Below, piece by piece: positions 59,001 to 64,000 of a DNA stretch of 64,000 nt. Within the stretch, counting starts at the first letter, position 1; every line of letters begins with the position of its first letter. The notes beneath the pieces were generated by a model. The model searched no databases. It was not told the DNA's origin and saw only the letters and a program-made list of their open reading frames with translations. Made by a program: the position numbers and the translations under genes. The DNA is from Hansfordia pulvinata (lineage: Eukaryota > Ascomycota > Sordariomycetes > Xylariales): the NCBI GenBank assembly GCA_006538405.1, contig BJKQ01000009.1, positions 2,242,001-2,306,000 on the forward strand, in the 5' to 3' direction.

Positions 59001-60164
59001 GCCATGATCATCATGGATATCGAAGAGAGTAAGCCACCTTCCCTTTTGCACCCCAATTACACACACCCCTGATGTCCATCACCAGCCAGACTGACGCATG
59101 AACTTCTTCAACAGCCATCTGCCCACCATCGCCTCCCCTCAAGCTGTCGTGGAAGGAGAAGCTGGGCGACATCTGGGTCAGCTGGATGTACCAGCCGGCG
59201 ACCCAGGCGCCGCCCCCCTCGGCGGAACGCCGCTTCACGCCCTTGCCGAGCAACCCGCGCAAGCGCAAACTGCCGGCCGAGTTCCTCGCCGAGCCGCTGG
59301 GCAAGCGCGCCAGGGTCGTCGAGGACGACCGCGGTGCTAACGGAGCCGCCGCCGCCGCCCTGAGAAACAGGTCCAAGTCCGCGCAGCAGCAGCCGCGCCG
59401 CTTCGTCCGCCCCCACCCGGCGGGCCCGCCGGGCTACCCCATGCAGTACCGCCCCGCCTACACGGAGCGGGTCAGGGCCCTCGAGGCCTACCGGCGGGCC
59501 TTCCCCGGCGGCCACCGTCGTGTTTCGGCGGGGCGCGGCGCAGAGGACGGGAATGGCGGCGGCAGTGAGGGGAACGCGAAGGCTTCTTCGTCCTCTTCGT
59601 CGTCAGTGGCAAAGGTAGCAGCGGAAGCCGCCCGGAACGCCCTGTATCACGGCTTCGACGCTCTGAAGCCCGGCTCTGCCAGCACTGCCGCCCTGAAGAA
59701 GCCGGAGGACGTGACGGGCCTCCTGGAAGAGGCGCTGCGGGAGGAGGCGTGGGCCGAGCGGGGGAGTCGCGAGCCGCGCGGGCGGCGCGGGCGGCGCGGG
59801 CGGCGCGGACACCGGAGGCGCTGCCGCCGCCGCCACCCCGCCACGAGCCGTTCCCGCTGGCCGACAAGCTGGCCTACGTGGTGTGCGAGCTGGGCCGGCG
59901 GGGGCGGCCGAGACCAGGGCGGCGGGTATGGAGGCCAAGGAGGTGGTGCTGGGCGTGGTGGACACGCGGGCCGGCGTGGAGCCCTTTGTGCACCCGCCGG
60001 CAGCGACCTGCGGCGGCGAGGTCCCGCAGTTCGTGCCGGGCAAGCAGGCGGTCGTCTGGGTCGGTTTCGACGGGGCAGAGTTCGCCAGGAGGGGCGGAGG
60101 GGCCGCGATGCCCGAGGGTGGTGGGGACTGGTGGGCACTCTTCCACGGGCTGGGCCGCGCGTGA
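56089..60164 (+). CDS. Large orphan protein of unknown function; two frameshifts in the assembly
   Basis: Three exons: 56089-57434, 57566-59028, 59115-60164, giving about 1286 residues after two single-base corrections. The 131-bp intron has GTAAGT, CTAAC and CGCAG; the 86-bp intron has GTAAGC, ACTGAC and AACAG. Third positions are extremely GC-rich. The protein is mostly charged and disordered, with poly-Gln and poly-Gly tracts, acidic repeats (DADLDADLD) and two related KEAQGG(D)-type segments around 58755-58850. NPRKRKLPAEF and GKRARVVED near 59250-59320 look like a nuclear-localisation signal. Frames break at G5 runs 59760-59764 and 59900-59904; one extra G at each restores ESRAARAAR and GAAETRAAG and leads to VVLGVVDTRAGVEPF and a stop. 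No signal peptide or known domain. The start is uncertain; 56089 is the first in-frame ATG. Confidence 0.75.
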
Positions 60165-60598
60165 GGTGCGGCGGCTCGGGGTCGCCACTCTGTTCTGGCA
60201 GACTCTTGTGGTGGGTAGAGGTGCTGGTGCCTGTCTACTCGGAGATGGCAGGGCTCTAATGAGCAATGCGACTTTGGGTGTCAGTTCCTGTATGGGTTGT
60301 TTCAAGAAATTTGGTGTTCACTAAGGTTCACGCGGGGTTGATGGTTAGAATATCATATTTGCGTTTCGTTGCCATGAAGACCTATGTACCGTCGATACTA
60401 TGCCAGACTGACCATGAATGTGTCCTATTCTCTTCTCAGCTTCGAATGGCAACGCAGCTGCCCTCGGGCGCCAGCCTCGTGGTACCGAGAAACTAGCTCC
60501 GATGGGCGAGTACGTGTAGATGAAAACGGCACTCTCGACTCCTGCTCCGCTTTACATAATGGGTGGCTGGGAGCCCGCGTCAGAAAGTTGATATATCC
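60165..60598. other. Short convergent intergenic region
   Basis: 434 bases between the 3' ends of the orphan gene and the M28 peptidase. It is AT-richer than its surroundings and contains only the presumed 3' UTRs. Confidence 0.6.
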
Positions 60599-63090
60599 TC
60601 AAGAGATAGTCTTGGTAGCTGTTTTCAGGCAAGTGTTGATGATGCCGATCCACTTGATGCCGTTGACGAAATCCTCGTTGTCGATACTCTCAACGAGACC
60701 AGGGAACACGGCTGTCCTCAGATTAGCAAAGGCCTTAATAGAGGGGTCTGTCTCGCTTACCACCGGAATAGCCGGACCATACACCCGGGGCAAAGACAAC
60801 ATGCTTGAACCAAGGCCGGCCGTCCAAGCCTTCCTCATACAAGAAGGCCCGTTCTATCTTCTTGTACTTGGTGTTGGTGAAGCGAACCTCATGCAGCAGC
60901 TTGAGCTTGGAGAGCCACTTCCACCAAGGGAGATGACCAATCCTCTCGCCAAGCTCGGCAGATTTGGCATCGAGCTTGATGGCCGCATCCCGGAATTCCT
61001 GGACGGAATCATAGAGTGAAGAGAAGGAGAGCTGGAAGGACCGCAGGTCGCCGACGGCGCCAAATGGCGACCCGCTCTCGGCAGCCTTCAGAACCTTGGA
61101 AGAGCTGAGCTTATCTTCGACCTGGGAAACATATCCTTTCAAAGCCGTGGCGTAGTCGGTGGCATTGAGAGCCACCAAAGGCTTTTCAGCGATCTTGGCC
61201 ACCGTGAGACCCAGAACCTGGGCCATGGCCTTGTGATACTCGAAGCCAGGGTCGCCAAATTCCTCCATCCAGTGGTAGCTGTCGTAGTTACTGTGGTACT
61301 GGTAGATTGGCGACTGTCCATTTTGGCCGCCAAAGCCCATGTCGATACTGGGCACGCCGGCGTAGTCCTGGAAAGCGGTGAAGTCGCTGCCGCTTCCCAT
61401 GGTCGAGATGTGGCCGTCCCAAACGTCACGCACGGTCTGCCCCTTAATCGTCTGATTCGGCGACTGCACAAGCGAGGTTGTCTCGTAGAGGAGGTTGTGC
61501 AGTAGTGGAGCGGCCGATGCCTCGAAAACTGGGCTGCGGACACCAACGTCGACGTTGATGTATGCCACATTGGCGCCAGAAAGCCACGGGAGATATTCCT
61601 CCACCCACTCGGTGCTTCCGACAAGACCGTACTCTTCGCCGTCCCAACTGGCAAAGACAATGGTGCGCAGGGGCTTCCAACCGCGCTCAAGAGCTTGGCC
61701 GAAGCTCCGGATGACTTCGTTCAACACGGCAGAGCCGCTGTTGGGATCGCCAGCGCCACCCGCGATCCAGGCGTCGCGGTGGTTGCCCACGACCACGACC
61801 TCGTCTGGGATGGTACCGTTGATTATCCCGATTACGTCCCACAAGGGAGTGATGGTGTATTCCTGGTCGTTCCTCAAATTGAGAACCAGGTTATCAGGAG
61901 AGGGCCCGATATTGTAGTCGACACCCTTGTAGCCCAGCCCGAGGTTCTTGTTCCAGTACTCGTTGAAATCGCTCGCTTTCGGGCCAATGCCGTTAAGGGA
62001 CTTAAGGATGGGGAGAGCCTCGGTGTATGAGATTGGAAGAGAAGGGATACTGGGGATCTTGCCGTCGACAGGCTGGCGAGGCACTCCCGGCTTCGAGGGA
62101 TAACCTGGCGTGGTAGGATCACCTGGGGCAATGCTGAGAAACTGCACGCTGCCACGCTGTACACTGCTGGGGTTTCTTGCGGGGCCGTTGGGATATGCTT
62201 CGTAGCCATTGGCCTCGGTGACTTGCCCGTCATCACCGGGGTCGCTGTAGATGACGCACCCTATCATACCGAGCTCCTGGGCTCGCTTGACCTTGAGACC
62301 GCGGAAGTTTCCGCCGTAACGAGCAATGGCGATCTTTCCGTGCAGGCTGACATTGGCCTTGACGAGGTCCTCGAAGTCCCAGTAGGTGCCGCGGTTGACG
62401 TAAACGTACGAAGCGGTAACGTTGCCGCTCGCGGAGTAGCCATGGAAAGTCGGGATGCTGTCTTGTAGGGTGGTGGTGGGGTCCTCGTCGAGGGCATCCT
62501 CCTTGAGCGAGGCCTCGTAGGCGACCTTCCAGATAGACTCGTCCGAGCCGGATTTCTCGAGAAGAGCAAGCCTGTGGTCGACTGGGTAGTTGAGGTAGGC
62601 CTCGTAGGGGACAACCTCGGAGTTGACGCCCCACTCCGCCCAGCGATCACGGGTCCATTCGGCCTGGGATTCTGTTAATGGAGAGGCCGTGGAGGAAGAG
62701 CGTAGCGATCTAGCAACGTACCTGGGAGAGGTTCTTGCCTGCCAGGTGAGGACCGGCGGTATAGTATTTGCTCCATTCGGAGGCTTTGGAAGGGCTGGGG
62801 GTGCTAAGGAGGATCTCCTGGAGGTCGTCGAAGGAGAGATGGTGCTTGCTGGGCCAGGACTGGTGGTGGGACTTGTGGCTATGGTTGTGGTTGTGGTTGT
62901 GATGGCTGCGGGGGACAGGCGGGGGGTCAAAGATGGCCAGCGCAGCAAAGGTGACAAATGCGGCGATAAGGGTCGAGCTAAGAGCGACGGTGCAGAAGCG
63001 ACGCAGCGTCTGGTGAGGGTAGCGCTGACGGGGCGGCGCGACGGTGACGGTGGTGATGAGAGGCGTGGCCTCGTGCGCCATGTTTCCCAT
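60599..63090 (-). CDS. M28-family zinc peptidase, glutamate carboxypeptidase II-like, type II membrane protein
   Basis: Exons in transcript order: 63090-62722, 62663-60761, 60711-60599; 794 residues. The 58-bp intron joins NLSQ to AEWTRDRW; the 49-bp intron (GTAAGC, GCTAAT branch, GACAG) joins SGYSG to AVFPGLVESID. Residues about 29-54 are a membrane anchor, then a His/Asn-rich stem. A protease-associated domain (about 240-400) precedes the co-catalytic two-zinc peptidase core: GNHRDAW with His418, Asp429 in GDPNSGSA, WDGEEYG with Glu466/Glu467, and His580 in YHSNYD. A transferrin-receptor-like dimerisation domain ends the protein. All expected metal ligands I could place are intact, so it should be active on acidic or small peptides in vacuole, ER or cell surface. 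Met at 63081 is an alternative start. Confidence 0.95.
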
Positions 63091-64000
63091 TGTGCAGAGC
63101 AGGCGCCGGCAAGATGAGATGGGTTGGGAGGCTTGCGATGCTCACGGCGCCATGGCTTGGTTTTGGAGGGTTGAGGGGCTGCGCCGCCGTGGCGTGACGC
63201 CAGGCAGTCGGGGCATCACGTGCTCTGGGTGCAGGGCGCGGCTGATAGCGACGTCACAATCGCGGGCCCGACCGGCGATGCGCCCCGCTTTACCAGCGCC
63301 TGCTGTGTCTGCGTCGTCTTGCAGCGTTGTACTTTGACGAGCTAGGACGGAAAGGGGAGTACATGAGGCTTACGGATACACCTGCATTTCCCTTGAACGC
63401 ACATTCTGAAGAGGTCGAGGGAGGATGCATTAAGAGAAGCCCGTGAGCATTGCATGTTTGCATTCAACTGTCAGGCATCACAAGACCAATGCTGTCTCAA
63501 TGCAACGCTGAGAGCTTCCATACCTACGAGTACCAGCATCAGGCACGTACGAGCATTCGTGCATGTACCCAGATCCAATTGTGCTTGAGCGTGCGGCCAA
63601 GGCTGCATGGGTCTGATCTCGGTGCCATGGCGATGTTTCTGGACCCTGAAAACCCCCGTGGAAATGTAAACCTCCAGGCGTACGAGTATGCGGCGTCATG
63701 TGTGTCGATGTACATGATGGCAATGATGCTATTAATCCCCCACTGGCCGGCTGAGGCGACGGCCCAGCTGCCGGCAGTTATTGGGTGGTAGTATACCTAC
63801 ATGTAGGTATGTAAGTCAAGCTGGGGCCGCAAAAGTGTGGCTGTCATCCATACCCGCGATGACTGGACACCTCATGAATGACAAATGGAAAGCCAGCACA
63901 AGGCCGACTACGGCCCCGTCCTCCGGGCCACTTGCGGGATCTGTGGGGTACGGATCTGACCAGTGAACCTCAGCAGAGGAATGCGAGGCTTGCAGGAAGC
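63091..64000. other. Upstream region of the M28 peptidase and window edge
   Basis: About 900 bases with no gene. TACGAGTAC (63525-63533) and GTACGAGCATTCGTGC (63547-63562) belong to the dispersed motif family. TACCTACATGTAGGTA at 63794-63809 is a perfect 16-bp palindrome. Confidence 0.5.
63794..63809. repeat. Perfect 16-bp palindrome TACCTACATGTAGGTA
   Basis: A perfect inverted repeat of the GGTA/TACC motif type that recurs in intergenic DNA here (for example around 43060-43085). Confidence 0.65.

Noticed and set aside
1..64000. tRNA, 5S rRNA, CRISPR arrays, telomeric repeats, LTRs or terminal inverted repeats
   Set aside because: I looked by eye for B-box-like GGTTCGA words, the conserved 5S segments, TTAGGG arrays and long direct or inverted repeats, and saw none convincing. 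GGGTTCAACCC at 46188 lacks a matching A box. A covariance-model scan would be decisive.

Overview
The window looks like nuclear DNA of a filamentous ascomycete (Pezizomycotina, most likely a Sordariomycete). Coding exons are GC-rich with strong G/C at third codon positions. Introns are short (49-141 bp) with CTAAC/CTGAC-type branch points and sit mostly near gene ends. Translation starts follow long pyrimidine-rich leaders. Recognisable products are fungal: a CYP52-type P450 and a second P450, folylpolyglutamate synthase, a Ppc89-like spindle-pole-body protein, a G1-type cyclin and an M28 glutamate-carboxypeptidase-like enzyme. I recognised no rRNA, tRNA, CRISPR, telomere or intact transposon.

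Left part (1-21 kb). P450 (306-1922, +); an apparently secreted protein made of six 36-residue two-cysteine modules (4286-5499, -); CYP52-like P450 (9062-10759, +); a GPI-anchored lysine/histidine-rich protein whose 53-residue repeats end in Lys-Arg Kex2-type sites (15195-16457, +); folylpolyglutamate synthase (19116-21022, -) with an in-frame upstream start that would add a mitochondrial presequence. Two repeat proteins alternating with two P450s over about 16 kb is suggestive, but no DUF3328/UstYa-type or tyrosinase gene was seen, so a peptide-product cluster is only a hypothesis.

Middle part (22-37 kb). A long coiled-coil Ppc89/Cep57-type protein (22071-26259, -) has a GC-AG intron and one unexplained in-frame TAG. 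About 9 kb without a convincing gene follows, then a Cln-type cyclin (35468-36747, -) with a long CT-rich upstream region.

Right part (37-64 kb). About 19 kb holds no convincing gene but many short palindromes of the TACGAGTACTCGTA type, microsatellites and homopolymer tracts, without obvious AT-rich (RIP-like) decay. Next come a large three-exon orphan gene (56089-60164, +) and, convergent to it, a membrane-anchored M28 peptidase (60599-63090, -).

Four reading frames break by exactly one missing base inside a G/C run: the six-module gene, folylpolyglutamate synthase, and the orphan gene twice. All have the same sign, and inserting one G (or C) restores each frame. This points to homopolymer under-calling in the assembly rather than four pseudogenes.
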